Assembly: GCA_016707885.1 (NCBI GenBank)
Contig: JADJGU010000002.1
Span: 248,001-312,000, forward strand
DNA: 64,000 nt
From: Sphingomonadales bacterium
Lineage (GTDB): Bacteria; Pseudomonadota; Alphaproteobacteria; Sphingomonadales; Sphingomonadaceae
Direction: 5' to 3'
Shown here: positions 1 to 10,245 of the stretch, in pieces
Layout of the letters: the number at the start of each line of letters is the position of its first letter
How positions within the stretch are numbered: the stretch's first letter is position 1
Position numbers and translations under genes: made by a program
Notes under the pieces: generated by a model
What the model was told of the DNA's origin: nothing
The model's database searches: none
Seen by the model: only the letters and a program-made list of their open reading frames with translations

Positions 1-700
1 TGGTCCGCGCCAGAAACAGAGACAGCAATATCGATATGGCGAGCACCGCCAACATGAACATCGCAACGGTAAAGCGCTCGGCCCGCACATAGGCACGAAC
101 ATCGCGGGCATTTGCGGTGGTCAACAGTTTACGGCCATCTTTCGGCCAAACCGTGGTGGCGCTGATGATATGCGTCAAGTCGTCCGCGAAACGGACGTCG
201 GACTTCGCTTGGCCTGCTCGCACACCGCTCAATTCCGGCCAATTGGCCGCTACATCGGATTTGGGTTCGCGAAACCATTCAAGTCGAGGAGATTGCACGA
301 GAAAATCGAATACCCGGTCGATCCAGCGTGCGGCGGCCTTGCGCCATGGCTCGGTAGAGGGGTCGACTAGCCGGTATGTCGGCTGCGTTGCCTGAAAACT
401 GTCAAAGGCTTTGGTCCCAGTATCGGAATAGATACGAACCCTTAGTGTTTCATCTCGGGCAAATTTGATCAGAAAGGCCGCCTGATCCGCAGGCTCAACA
501 TGTTGAAGCGCGTTGGCGAGCAATAGAATCTGCTTCTCAGCACTTTGTTGGCGCTCCGAAACCAGCCGCGAACGATAATTATCCAGAAAAATCAGACCAC
601 TGGCCATCAAGGCAAGCGCGAACAGATTGACTGCCAAAATACGCGACGTGAGTGAAAGCTTGCGGCTCCACCCCAAGGCAAAACGATCCCCCTCACTCAT
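1..700 (-). CDS. chvG: ChvG-type sensor histidine kinase, N-terminal part (runs off the window)
   Basis: This is the first 233 codons of a membrane sensor histidine kinase; the kinase core lies beyond the left edge. The ATG (698-700) overlaps the stop of the preceding response regulator gene in ATGAGTGA, so the two are translationally coupled. One hydrophobic helix lies near residues 18-40 and a second near 212-231. They flank a periplasmic domain of about 170 residues, the usual layout of ChvG/ExoS sensors. In alphaproteobacteria ChvG phosphorylates ChvI in response to acid or envelope stress. The assignment rests on the ChvI partner, the topology and the pckA neighbour, because no catalytic motif is inside the window. 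Confidence 0.8.
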   Translation of the reverse strand, partial: MSEGDRFALGWSRKLSLTSRILAVNLFALALMASGLIFLDNYRSRLVSERQQSAEKQILLLANALQHVEPADQAAFLIKFARDETLRVRIYSDTGTKAFDSFQATQPTYRLVDPSTEPWRKAAARWIDRVFDFLVQSPRLEWFREPKSDVAANWPELSGVRAGQAKSDVRFADDLTHIISATTVWPKDGRKLLTTANARDVRAYVRAERFTVAMFMLAVLAISILLSLFLART

Positions 701-1400
701 CGGTGAAACGGTATCCGGCGCCGTACAGAGTATCAATGGCAGAAAATTCGGGATCAATTTGTCGGAATTTCCGACGCAGCCTTTTGATGTGGCTGTCGAT
801 AGTGCGGTCGTCGACATAGACATCGTCTTGATAGGCAATGTCCATCAACTGGCTTCGGGTGCGAACAACTCCCGGGCGAGAGGCGAGTGCCTCCAAGATC
901 ATGAACTCGGTGACTGTCAGTGTAACTGGTTGATCTTTCCACCGCACATGGTGGCGTGCAGGGTCCATTTCCAGATTTCCACGGATCATAGGATCGGGTT
1001 CTGGCAGGTCTGAATCATCAGCACTTTGGCTGCGTACCGCAGTACGACGCAATATGGCTTTGACCCGTGCGATGAGCAGCCGTTGCGAAAAGGGTTTGGT
1101 GATATAATCGTCGGCACCCATTGCCAGACCAAGTGCCTCGTCGAGCTCTTCGTCTTTTGAGGTCAGGAAAATGACGGGCATGTCGGACTTTTCACGCAGT
1201 CGTCGCAGTAGCTCCAAGCCGTCCATGCGCGGCATCTTGATGTCGAAAATCCCCAAGTCAGCGGGATTCTCGAGTAAGGCTTTCAGTGCGGCTTCTCCGT
1301 CGGGATAAAGTCGCGTGATATAGCCTTCGCCCTGCATCGCGATCGACACAGATGTCAGGATGTTCCGGTCATCGTCAACAAGGGCAATATTGGCAGACAT
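693..1400 (-). CDS. chvI: ChvI-type response regulator (OmpR/PhoB family)
   Basis: A 235-residue two-domain response regulator. The receiver domain has acidic residues at 9-11, the phospho-acceptor Asp53 in FDIKMPRMDG and the conserved Lys in ITKPF. The C-terminal winged helix ends in TLYGAGYRF, typical of OmpR/PhoB DNA-binding domains. I chose the ATG at 1398-1400 (MSANIALVDDD); the open frame extends 16 codons further upstream, but those residues do not look like a receiver. Its stop overlaps the start of chvG. It is divergent from pckA, an arrangement common in alphaproteobacteria, where ChvI influences central carbon metabolism. The ChvI name is a family and context call. Confidence 0.88.
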   Translation of the reverse strand: MSANIALVDDDRNILTSVSIAMQGEGYITRLYPDGEAALKALLENPADLGIFDIKMPRMDGLELLRRLREKSDMPVIFLTSKDEELDEALGLAMGADDYITKPFSQRLLIARVKAILRRTAVRSQSADDSDLPEPDPMIRGNLEMDPARHHVRWKDQPVTLTVTEFMILEALASRPGVVRTRSQLMDIAYQDDVYVDDRTIDSHIKRLRRKFRQIDPEFSAIDTLYGAGYRFTDE

Positions 1401-1493
1401 TAGCGCGCTTATAGGAAGGCTAAGGGCTGGCATCAATGGCATGTGCAAAAGCCCTTGTTGCAGAGTGTGACAATTTTCTTTGGGTAAATTGCT

Positions 1494-1535
1494 GGCCCCT
1501 ATGTTTGACGAAGCGCTAGCCGTAGTTTAGGGGCC
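1494..1535. promoter_or_regulatory. Inverted repeat in the chvI-pckA divergent region
   Basis: A perfect 8-base inverted repeat, GGCCCCTA (1494-1501) and TAGGGGCC (1528-1535), sits 26 bases apart between the two divergent genes. A TTGACG hexamer at 1504-1509 lies inside it. It could be an operator or the base of a leader hairpin for pckA. No match to a known ChvI site is claimed. Confidence 0.3.
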
Positions 1536-1587
1536 GCATCGACTCCCGTGCATACCTATGCACTTCCCTGACATAAAGGAAGCCAAC

Positions 1588-3183
<1,596 letters not shown>

Positions 3184-3193
3184 ACGGCCCGGT

Positions 3194-3223
3194 CATTCCG
3201 GGCGCAACAGAAAGCCCGGAATG
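3194..3223 (+). promoter_or_regulatory. Hairpin covering the start codon of the next gene
   Basis: CATTCCGGGC (3194-3203) pairs perfectly with GCCCGGAATG (3214-3223). The right arm contains the first possible ATG of the following gene, with a second ATG just after it. There is no T-tract, so it is a poor terminator. It may limit translation of the downstream ORF, or act as an RNA 3' end for pckA. Confidence 0.35.
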
Positions 3224-3673
3224 ATGACCGCGTTCGACGTTCGCTTATTTTCTGACGACTCAACCATCCGCCGCGTGGGGGAGGGGCTGTTGGCGCGCAC
3301 CTTGCCGCGTGCAGAGTGGACGCACGAGGCGCATCTGGCCGCGTGCCTTTGGTTGTTGCGCGAACGCAGCGACATCAGGGTCGAGCAGCAACTACCCGAT
3401 ATCATCCGCAGCTATAATGAGAGCGTCGGCGGGGTGAATGACGACAGCCAAGGCTATCATGAAACGCTCACGCAATTCTACATTTCGACCGTCAAAGCGC
3501 ATCACGCCGAGCAGGCCGAGCTTGACCTGCTGGCTTCGGTGAACTTGCTTCTGCGCAGTAAAAGGGGTGCGCGCGACTGGCCGTTGCGCTTTTACAGCAA
3601 GGACATGCTGTTTTCGGTCCGCGCGCGGCGCGAGCTGGTGCCGCCGGATTTGCTCGATACCCCGCACATATAA
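3221..3673 (+). CDS. Conserved-looking hypothetical protein, 150 aa
   Basis: A 150-residue soluble protein with no signal peptide or membrane helix. I do not recognise it by name. Visible features are WTHEAHLAACLWLL near residues 38-51, which has a His pair and aromatics typical of a conserved core, and a long helical segment after it. The frame is clean between pckA and a transcription terminator. Two adjacent ATGs (3221 and 3224) are possible starts. Both lie in or next to a hairpin, so the start is uncertain by one codon. It may be cotranscribed with pckA, given the 37-base gap. Confidence 0.7.
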   Translation: MMTAFDVRLFSDDSTIRRVGEGLLARTLPRAEWTHEAHLAACLWLLRERSDIRVEQQLPDIIRSYNESVGGVNDDSQGYHETLTQFYISTVKAHHAEQAELDLLASVNLLLRSKRGARDWPLRFYSKDMLFSVRARRELVPPDLLDTPHI

Positions 3674-3700
3674 AAAGGGCACCGCAACGGGCGCCCTTTT
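3673..3700 (-). terminator. Bidirectional terminator between convergent genes
   Basis: AAAAGGGC (3673-3680) pairs with GCCCTTTT (3693-3700). Read on the minus strand the stem is followed by a T-rich run, and on the plus strand by four Ts. It lies between the ends of the convergent 3221-3673 gene and the DUF3597 gene, so it can serve both. Confidence 0.65.
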
Positions 3701-3721
3701 CGATTGTTTAAGATTAAAAGC

Positions 3722-4098
3722 TCAGTCGAGCAAGTCGGCGGGCACCTTGCCGCCATTGGCGGCGAGCTCGCGCATCACCGCCTTGTGCAGCCAGATATTC
3801 ATTTCGGCGCTGCCTTCGAGTTCGCCTGTATAGCCCAGTTCCATCGCCAGATCCTTGCGTTCTGCAGCGAGCTTTCCATGCCGAGCATCTTCATCAGATC
3901 GACTATCGAGGTGCGCCAGTTGAGTTTGCGACCATCATTGGCGTCGATTTCTTCGAGATGCGCGATCACATCGACTTCGCTGATTGCGACCGGTGCGGCT
4001 TCGACCGGCGCAGCGACAACGGCGGCTTCAGGGGCAGGTGTAGCGGCCACGGCCTTTTTGCCGAAAATGGCATCCTTGATTTTACCGAAAATACTCAT
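3722..4098 (-). pseudogene. DUF3597-family protein gene with a frameshift
   Basis: The first frame starts MSIFGKIKDAIFGKK and carries the family core NWRTSIVDLMKMLGMESSL before diverging into unrelated sequence. The family-like C-terminus, including ERKDLAMELGYTGE, MNIWLHK and ending PADLLD, is encoded in another frame down to a stop at 3722-3724. The break lies at about 3865-3872. The sequence reads CTCGCTGCAG where a tandem GCTGGCTG would restore one frame of about 126 residues, so loss of one 4-base repeat unit is the simplest explanation. Either a real slippage mutation or a sequence error is possible. Function of the family is unknown. Confidence 0.75.
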
Positions 4099-4273
4099 GC
4101 TTCTTCCTTCCTCGTAGGGGATAGATTGGAGACAGAATAGGCCGCTTCTATGACGTTTGGGAGAAGAAAGCGCTGCGCAATTGTAAAATCAGGATCAACC
4201 GATATTTTGCTCTATCGAAGAACAGGCGAAACTGCGAAACTGCGTTCAATCCACCTTTAGGAGTAGTGTTCAC

Positions 4274-4915
4274 ATGGACATGATGGAAGTTCTCAAGCAG
4301 TCTGGCGCAATCGGCACGGTCGCGCAGCAATTGGGCGTTAACGAACAGATTGCGCAGGCCGGTGCCGCGGCCTTGTTGCCTGCGATCCTGGGCGGGTTCA
4401 AGAAGACAGCGCAGGCGCAACCCAGAGGTCTCGAAGGTTTGGGCGGCCTGTTGGGTCAGCTCGGCGGCGGCGGTTTGCTCGACAGCGTAGTGTCGCCCGA
4501 ACCGACTCCGGTCGAAAAGGGCAATGATGTTCTCGGCCAGATTTTCGGGTCGAAGGATGTCAGCCGTTCGGTGGCCGGGCATGCGGCCGAACAGACCGGC
4601 ATCGATTCTTCGCTGCTGAAGAAGATGCTGCCGATCCTTGCTATGCTGGTTGCGGGTTATATGGCGAAGCAAGCCGGTGGCGAGCAAGGTGGCGGATTGG
4701 GTGGTCTGATCGGCAGCGTGCTCGGTGGCGGTCAGGCATCTGGCGGCGGCGGCTTTGGCGGCATGCTGGGCAATGTCCTCGGCGGTGCGCTCGGCGGCGG
4801 TCAACAGGCGGCTCCGGCCGGTGGCCTTGGCGGGCTCGGCTCGCTGCTCGATCTGGATGGCGACGGCAACCCGCTTGATGACATCATCGGCATGGCGGGC
4901 AAGCTGACCCGCTAA
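4274..4915 (+). CDS. DUF937 (YidB-like) domain protein
   Basis: A 213-residue protein whose N-terminal half (MDMMEVLKQSGAIGT..., then QAGAAALLPAILGGFKK) matches the DUF937/YidB style of alternating small hydrophobic helices. Residues from about 135 onward are very rich in glycine, with repeated GGxxGG blocks, and it ends in LDLDGDGNPLDDIIG, a short Asp-rich segment resembling a calcium-loop motif. There is no signal peptide. An AGGAG at 4259-4263 precedes the start. Its function is unknown; the family is widespread in proteobacteria. Confidence 0.8.
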   Translation: MDMMEVLKQSGAIGTVAQQLGVNEQIAQAGAAALLPAILGGFKKTAQAQPRGLEGLGGLLGQLGGGGLLDSVVSPEPTPVEKGNDVLGQIFGSKDVSRSVAGHAAEQTGIDSSLLKKMLPILAMLVAGYMAKQAGGEQGGGLGGLIGSVLGGGQASGGGGFGGMLGNVLGGALGGGQQAAPAGGLGGLGSLLDLDGDGNPLDDIIGMAGKLTR

Positions 4916-4918
4916 TCG

Positions 4919-5368
4919 TCAGCCTACAGGCTCGACTTTCAATATAGCGCCTTCTGCACCGGTGACGCGCACTTTTGCGCCTGCCGGTGCGTCGGCACCA
5001 TGGACGTTCCATACGCTGTCACCGACTTTCACGCGGCCGCGCCCATCGGCAATTGCCTCGACAACGGTGACAATCTCGCCGGTTAATCGCGCGCCGCGAT
5101 CATTGAGTTTGGGGTCGTCGCTTTCGATCGGATTGTCCTTCAGGAATTTTTTGCCTGCATAGACCGCCAGCACCGAAGCGATGGCGAAAATTCCGACCTG
5201 CAGCGGGATTGAAACCGGCAGCAGAAACGCAAGCACACCTACGCCCGCCGCCGCCATAGCCAACCAGATCAGGAAAAAGCCGGGGGCGAGCATTTCTGCA
5301 GCGCCCAAAATCGCGGCCAGCGTCAGCCAGAACCAGTGCGGTGGGAATTCGGTTAGCCAGTCGCCCAT
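4919..5368 (-). CDS. NfeD-family membrane protein
   Basis: A 149-residue NfeD-type protein. Residues 1-75 contain two or three hydrophobic helices, including WLTLAAILGAAEMLAPG and a second block near 45-72. The C-terminal 60 residues form the small OB-fold domain (LTGEIVTVVEAI, then GRGRVKVGDSVWNV) typical of NfeD partners. The ATG at 5366-5368 lies one base after the stop of the SPFH gene upstream, so the two form a tight operon. SPFH and NfeD proteins work together in membrane microdomain organisation. I use this ATG because the longer open frame upstream runs back into the SPFH gene. Confidence 0.88.
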   Translation of the reverse strand: MGDWLTEFPPHWFWLTLAAILGAAEMLAPGFFLIWLAMAAAGVGVLAFLLPVSIPLQVGIFAIASVLAVYAGKKFLKDNPIESDDPKLNDRGARLTGEIVTVVEAIADGRGRVKVGDSVWNVHGADAPAGAKVRVTGAEGAILKVEPVG

Positions 5369-5369
5369 T

Positions 5370-6284
5370 TCACTTTTCCTTCTTTTCCAGGGCGTCGCGC
5401 GCCAGCTCGCCGATACCGCCGAGCGTACCGATGAGCTGTGTCGCTTCGACCGGGAACAAGATTGTCTTGGCATTGGGTGAGGTAGCAAACTGGCTCACCG
5501 CTTCCGTATATTTTTGCGCAATGAAGTAATTGAGTGCCTGTGTGCCCGAGGTGGCGATAGCATCTGACACCATGGTGGTCGCCTTAGCTTCGGCCTCGGC
5601 TTCACGTTCGCGGGCCTCTGCATCGCGGAAGGCGGCTTCACGGCGGCCTTCGGCTTGCAGGATCGCGCCTTGCTTTTCACCCTCGGCGCGCAGGATTTCG
5701 GCAGCACGCATGCCTTCTGCTTCGAGGATCTGTGCACGCTTTTCGCGTTCGGCCTTCATCTGGCGGGCCATCGCGTTCGAAATGTCAGCAGGCGGGCGAA
5801 TGTCTTTTACTTCGACGCGGGTGATTTTTAGGCCCCAGGGCGAGGTTGCGTGATCCACAACGGCAAGCAGCCTTCCGTTGATATCATCGCGTTTGGACAA
5901 TGTCTCGTCGAGGTCCATAGATCCCATGACGGTGCGCAAATTGGTGGTCGTGATCTGCATGATCGCAACATACAGGTCGGAAACCTCATATGCGGCTTTC
6001 GCGGCATCGAGCACCTGGAAGAATACTACGGCGTCAACGCCGACCATCGCATTGTCTTTGGTGATGATTTCTTGTCCGGGAATGTCGAGCACCTGCTCCA
6101 TCATATTCACCTTGCGACCGACCCGGTCGAAAAAGGGGATGATTATCGTCAGGCCGGGTTGGGCGGCATGGGTGAAGCGACCGAAGCGCTCGATGGTATA
6201 GACATAGCCCTGCCGGACCACGGTGACACCCATCATCAGGAAGATGATCACCAGTATCGGCAAGACGAACAAAAAGATTTCCAT
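5370..6284 (-). CDS. SPFH/Band 7 (stomatin, QmcA-like) membrane protein
   Basis: A 304-residue stomatin-type protein. It has one N-terminal membrane helix (residues 2-22), then a Band 7 domain with QGYVYTIERFGRFTHAAQPGL and the conserved DIRPPADISNAMARQM. A long Ala/Glu/Arg-rich coiled coil occupies about residues 165-235. Such proteins oligomerise into rings at the inner membrane and influence FtsH and membrane quality control. NfeD follows one base after the stop, the classic partner arrangement. The neighbouring CitE-like gene is divergent. Confidence 0.9.
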   Translation of the reverse strand: MEIFLFVLPILVIIFLMMGVTVVRQGYVYTIERFGRFTHAAQPGLTIIIPFFDRVGRKVNMMEQVLDIPGQEIITKDNAMVGVDAVVFFQVLDAAKAAYEVSDLYVAIMQITTTNLRTVMGSMDLDETLSKRDDINGRLLAVVDHATSPWGLKITRVEVKDIRPPADISNAMARQMKAEREKRAQILEAEGMRAAEILRAEGEKQGAILQAEGRREAAFRDAEAREREAEAEAKATTMVSDAIATSGTQALNYFIAQKYTEAVSQFATSPNAKTILFPVEATQLIGTLGGIGELARDALEKKEK

Positions 6285-6365
6285 GACATACCTCCCGTTT
6301 GACGTGGGCTAGTCTCCCAAATATGCGGGTCGTGTACAAGCGAAATCGGAATGGAAGCGGGACGC

Positions 6366-7196
6366 ATGACTTTGATCGATAAACTCAAATGGGTGCGTAC
6401 CGCGCTTTACGTGCCGGCAATTAATGCGCGGGCGCTGGAAAAAGCGCGCGGACTGGATGTCGATATGCTGATTATCGATCTTGAAGATTCGGTGCCGCTG
6501 GAAAGCAAGGCCGAAGCGCGCACCGCGGCGGTGGAGGAAGTGGCGAAGGGCTTCCCGGGAAAGTTGGTTGCGATCCGCCTCAACGGGCTCGACAGCCCCG
6601 AACTGGCGGAGGACATAAAGGCAGCGGAAAGGTCGCTCGCCGACTGCTTCGTTCTGCCCAAGGTGGAGGCGGCGTCCGATCTGGACCAGGTGGTGGCGCG
6701 GCTGCCCAATCCGGTGCTGGCGATGATCGAGGGCCCCATTGGCATTTATAACGCGCGCGAGATCGCGGCACATGTTGCGGTCACCGGGCTGATTGCAGGA
6801 GTGAATGATATCTGCGCCGAAATGGGCATCAAGCCAGGTCCGAACCGCGAGGGACTCGAGCTGGCGTTGCAGAGCATCGTGCTGGCGACGGCTGCGGCGG
6901 GCAAGCCTGCCTTTGACGGGGTGAACAACGCGCTCGACGACATGGACGGGCTGGAGGCGGAATGTCGGCAAGGGCGCTGCTATGGCTTTTCGGGCAAGAC
7001 CTTGATTCACCCCAATCAGGTCGCCATCGCCAACGCTGCCTTCGGCCCGTCCCATGATGAAATAGCCGAGGCTGAGGCACTTATCGCGGCCTCCACCGGC
7101 GGGGCGCAGCGGCACAAGGGCAAGATGATTGAGTCAATGCATGTCGAAGAAGCGCGCAGGACGATAGAACGTTCTCGACATACGTCCGGCAGTTAG
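6366..7196 (+). CDS. CitE-like CoA ester lyase (HpcH/HpaI aldolase family)
   Basis: A 276-residue TIM-barrel lyase of the CitE/malyl-CoA lyase type. Visible motifs are RTALYVPA near the N-terminus, the acidic metal site IDLEDSVP, the basic LPKVEAA strand, MIEGPIGIYNA with its metal-binding Glu, and GKTLIHPNQ near the C-terminus. The family cleaves or forms beta-hydroxyacyl-CoA esters such as citramalyl- or malyl-CoA. There is no citrate lyase alpha or gamma subunit nearby, so this is a stand-alone enzyme. I chose the ATG at 6366, which has GGAAGCGGG before it, over one at 6351. Confidence 0.85.
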   Translation: MTLIDKLKWVRTALYVPAINARALEKARGLDVDMLIIDLEDSVPLESKAEARTAAVEEVAKGFPGKLVAIRLNGLDSPELAEDIKAAERSLADCFVLPKVEAASDLDQVVARLPNPVLAMIEGPIGIYNAREIAAHVAVTGLIAGVNDICAEMGIKPGPNREGLELALQSIVLATAAAGKPAFDGVNNALDDMDGLEAECRQGRCYGFSGKTLIHPNQVAIANAAFGPSHDEIAEAEALIAASTGGAQRHKGKMIESMHVEEARRTIERSRHTSGS

Positions 7197-7209
7197 ACTA
7201 ACTGCACCT

Positions 7210-8709
7210 ATGCACGCGCTTCGCTTAGCCCTCACTCTACTGGCCTTTGGCCTGATCAGCGCAGCGGCATTCGCCAAACCGGTGACCGAGGCAGATTTGC
7301 GCAGGCATGTCGAGATTTTGGCTTCGGACGAGTTCGAGGGCCGGGGTCCCGGCACAGAAGGTGAGCGCAAGACGCTGACCTATCTGGAAAGCCAATGGGC
7401 CAAGGCGGGGCTCAAACCCGGCGCGCGTGATGGCGGCTGGTATCAGCCCGTAGAACTGGTTCGGCGTGGGCCTAAACAGGCCAATGTCCAGTTTTTTGCC
7501 AAAGGTGACAAGCTTCGCATTGTGAGCGACGATATCCTGCTGGTGGGTAAGGAAGCTCATTTCAAGGTTAGCGGGCTGCCGGTCTTGTTTGTCGGCCATG
7601 GTGTCGACGTGCAAGGCAAAGTGATCGCCGATGTTAAAGGCAAACTGGTCTTCCTGCTTGCCGATGATGCGGATTATTTGCCGGCAGAGATGAAGTCAGC
7701 GCGGAACCGCCGCAATGCACTGGACGAAGCAGGGGCGGCTGCAGTTGTTACGGTTTCTGGCGAACAGTTCGATTTCCCGATTTATCGCAGGCTGATTCTC
7801 TCGCGCCCTATAAGCTGGGTTCCGAAAGACAGGAAGGCCGGTATCGAAGGTGTCGTCAGTCCACAATATATGGTGGCGCTCGTGACGGCGGCTGGTGGCG
7901 ATTGGGACAAATTGCGTGCGGCTGCACGCACCCCGGATTATGCTGGGCAGTCTCTGGGCTTGAGCGTGAACCTTGATGTCGAAAGCGATGTCGAACGGAT
8001 CAGCAGCAACAATATCATCGGAAAGTTTGCCGGCCGCAAACCCGGCAGCGGCGCGGTCGTCTTCATGGGGCATTGGGATCATTTCGGAATCTGTCGCCCC
8101 GAGGGTGACGAAGACCGGATCTGCAATGGTGCGGTCGATAATGCCAGCGGCATGGCCGTGCTGACCGAGGTTGCAAAACGCCTCGGCAGGGCGAAATTTG
8201 ATCGCGACATCTATTTCGTGGGTACAACTGCTGAAGAAGCTGGCCTGATAGGCGCGCGCGCCTTTGCCGCCGACCCTGCGGTTTCGCTCGATCAGATCAA
8301 GATCGTGCTCAACGTCGATACCGTTGCGATAGCGCCCAAGGGGGCCAAGGTAGCAATCATAGGGCGCGGCAGGACCGATCTGGATGCCGAGGTAGAAGCC
8401 GTCGCGCGCAAGCTGAAACGCAAGATTGAACAGTCGACCGATGCGAACGCCTTTCTGCAGCGGCAGGACGGCTGGGCACTGACCGAGAAAAATGTGCCGG
8501 CCCTTATGGTTGGTGGTTCCTTTGCCGATCTGGGCAAGCTGGAAGCTTTTTTGAAGACCGACTATCATGGCCCCAATGACGAGGTTGTCGACACGCTTCA
8601 ATTGGGGGGAGCCGCGGAGGACGCCGACCTGCATGTCGAGCTTGGCCGCTATTTTGCCGATACCCGCAAGTATAAGCCGAAAAAGGCCGAGAAGGGGACT
8701 GGCGAATAA
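7210..8709 (+). CDS. Exported M28-family zinc peptidase
   Basis: A 499-residue M28 peptidase with a signal peptide (residues 1-22, ending AAAFA). The catalytic domain shows the expected zinc ligands and catalytic residues: His288 in GHWDHFG, Asp310 in GAVDNASG, Glu342/Glu343 in TTAEEAGL, a later Asp in LNVDTV, and a His in DYHGPNDE. An inserted PA-like segment occupies about residues 90-250, common in bacterial aminopeptidases of this clan. It probably releases N-terminal residues from peptides in the periplasm. The start lies 13 bases after the CitE-like gene. Confidence 0.9.
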   Translation: MHALRLALTLLAFGLISAAAFAKPVTEADLRRHVEILASDEFEGRGPGTEGERKTLTYLESQWAKAGLKPGARDGGWYQPVELVRRGPKQANVQFFAKGDKLRIVSDDILLVGKEAHFKVSGLPVLFVGHGVDVQGKVIADVKGKLVFLLADDADYLPAEMKSARNRRNALDEAGAAAVVTVSGEQFDFPIYRRLILSRPISWVPKDRKAGIEGVVSPQYMVALVTAAGGDWDKLRAAARTPDYAGQSLGLSVNLDVESDVERISSNNIIGKFAGRKPGSGAVVFMGHWDHFGICRPEGDEDRICNGAVDNASGMAVLTEVAKRLGRAKFDRDIYFVGTTAEEAGLIGARAFAADPAVSLDQIKIVLNVDTVAIAPKGAKVAIIGRGRTDLDAEVEAVARKLKRKIEQSTDANAFLQRQDGWALTEKNVPALMVGGSFADLGKLEAFLKTDYHGPNDEVVDTLQLGGAAEDADLHVELGRYFADTRKYKPKKAEKGTGE

Positions 8710-8769
8710 CCGGTTCACTGTTTACATGGGCCGCCACGACTCGACACCCAGACAAAGCAAAGTGGCACC

Positions 8770-10236
8770 ATGAAATCCGATAAAATCCGCCTAGGCCTGA
8801 CCTTCGACGATGTGCTGTTGCAGCCTTGCGCATCGGACATATTGCCCAGCCAGGCCGATACCCGCACGCGGATTACGCCCGAAATCACGCTGAACATCCC
8901 GATCATGTCGTCGGCGATGGACACCGTCACCGAAGCGCGGATGGCGATTGTGATGGCACAATTGGGCGGTATCGGCGTGCTCCACCGCAATCTTTCGATC
9001 GAGGAACAGGTCGCCGCCGTCCGCCAGGTGAAGCGCTTTGAATCGGGCATGGTGGTCAACCCGATCACCATCGCGCCCGATGCCACTTTGGCCGAAGCGC
9101 AGTTGCTGATGGCGGAAAACCGCATTTCGGGCATTCCCGTGGTTGAGGCGAGCGGCAAGCTGGTGGGCATCCTCACCAACCGCGATGTGCGCTTCGCCGA
9201 AAACCCGATGCAGCCGGTTTCCGAACTCATGACCCGCGAAAATCTGGCGACGGTACAGGCTGGTGTTTCGCAGGAAGAGGCGCGGCGGTTGCTGCACCAG
9301 CGCCGGATCGAAAAGCTGCTGGTCGTCGATAACGCGTTCCATTGCGTTGGTCTGATCACCGTCAAGGATATCGAAAAGGCAGTGACCTATCCCGACGCCA
9401 CCAAGGACGGCACCGGACGTCTGCGCGTCGCCGCTGCCACTACCGTCGGTGAAAAGGGCATCGAACGTACCCGTGCGCTAGTTGAGGCCGAATGCGATGT
9501 TATCATCGTCGACACCGCGCATGGCCACAGCAACATGGTCTCAGTCGCGGTTGCCGAAATCAAGAAGATGTCGAGCAAGGTTCAGGTGATCGCAGGCAAT
9601 GTCGCCACCGCAGAAGCTACGCGAGCGTTGATTGATGCGGGTGCTGACGGCGTTAAGGTCGGTATCGGCCCGGGTTCGATTTGCACTACCCGCGTGGTCG
9701 CGGGCGTTGGCGTGCCGCAATTGACCGCGGTGATGGACGCGGCCGAAGAAGCGACCAAATCGGGAATCCCGGTTATCGCCGACGGCGGCCTGCGTACGTC
9801 GGGCGATCTGGCCAAGGCGCTGGCGGCCGGTGCATCTAGTGTTATGGTCGGTTCGTTACTCGCGGGCACCGAAGAGGCGCCAGGTGAAACCTTCCTCTAT
9901 CAGGGCCGTGCCTATAAGAGCTATCGCGGCATGGGTTCGGTCGGCGCAATGGCGCGCGGATCGGCAGATCGCTATTTCCAGCAGGATATCAAGGACCAAC
10001 TCAAGCTGGTGCCCGAGGGCATAGAAGGGCAGGTGCCGTTCAAGGGCCCTGCATCCGATGTCATTCACCAGCTGGTCGGCGGGATCAAGGCCGCCATGGG
10101 CTATACCGGCTCGGCTACCATCGCTGACCTGCAAGAACGGGCGCGCTTTGTGCAGATCACCAATGCCGGTTTGCGCGAAAGCCATGTCCATGATGTGACG
10201 ATCACACGGGAAGCCCCCAATTATCCGACGCGCTGA
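8770..10236 (+). CDS. guaB: Inosine-5'-monophosphate dehydrogenase
   Basis: A 488-residue IMP dehydrogenase, the committed step of GMP synthesis (IMP + NAD+ to XMP). The N-terminal TFDDVLLQP, the two CBS domains at about residues 95-205, the catalytic loop GIGPGSICTTR with Cys305, and the flap YRGMGSVGAM are all present. Length is normal. The CBS pair suggests allosteric nucleotide control. It is followed nine bases later by rsmB on the same strand. Confidence 0.97.
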   Translation: MKSDKIRLGLTFDDVLLQPCASDILPSQADTRTRITPEITLNIPIMSSAMDTVTEARMAIVMAQLGGIGVLHRNLSIEEQVAAVRQVKRFESGMVVNPITIAPDATLAEAQLLMAENRISGIPVVEASGKLVGILTNRDVRFAENPMQPVSELMTRENLATVQAGVSQEEARRLLHQRRIEKLLVVDNAFHCVGLITVKDIEKAVTYPDATKDGTGRLRVAAATTVGEKGIERTRALVEAECDVIIVDTAHGHSNMVSVAVAEIKKMSSKVQVIAGNVATAEATRALIDAGADGVKVGIGPGSICTTRVVAGVGVPQLTAVMDAAEEATKSGIPVIADGGLRTSGDLAKALAAGASSVMVGSLLAGTEEAPGETFLYQGRAYKSYRGMGSVGAMARGSADRYFQQDIKDQLKLVPEGIEGQVPFKGPASDVIHQLVGGIKAAMGYTGSATIADLQERARFVQITNAGLRESHVHDVTITREAPNYPTR

Positions 10237-10245
10237 GTTGGTGGC

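Noticed and set aside
4660..4860. GGC-rich repeats in the DUF937 gene as a non-coding repeat array
   Set aside because: The frame is open through the region and makes a Gly-rich segment typical of the family.
7696..8718. A 340-codon open frame antisense to the M28 peptidase
   Set aside because: It has no recognisable motif and lies wholly across a gene with intact zinc ligands. Long antisense frames are common at this base composition.
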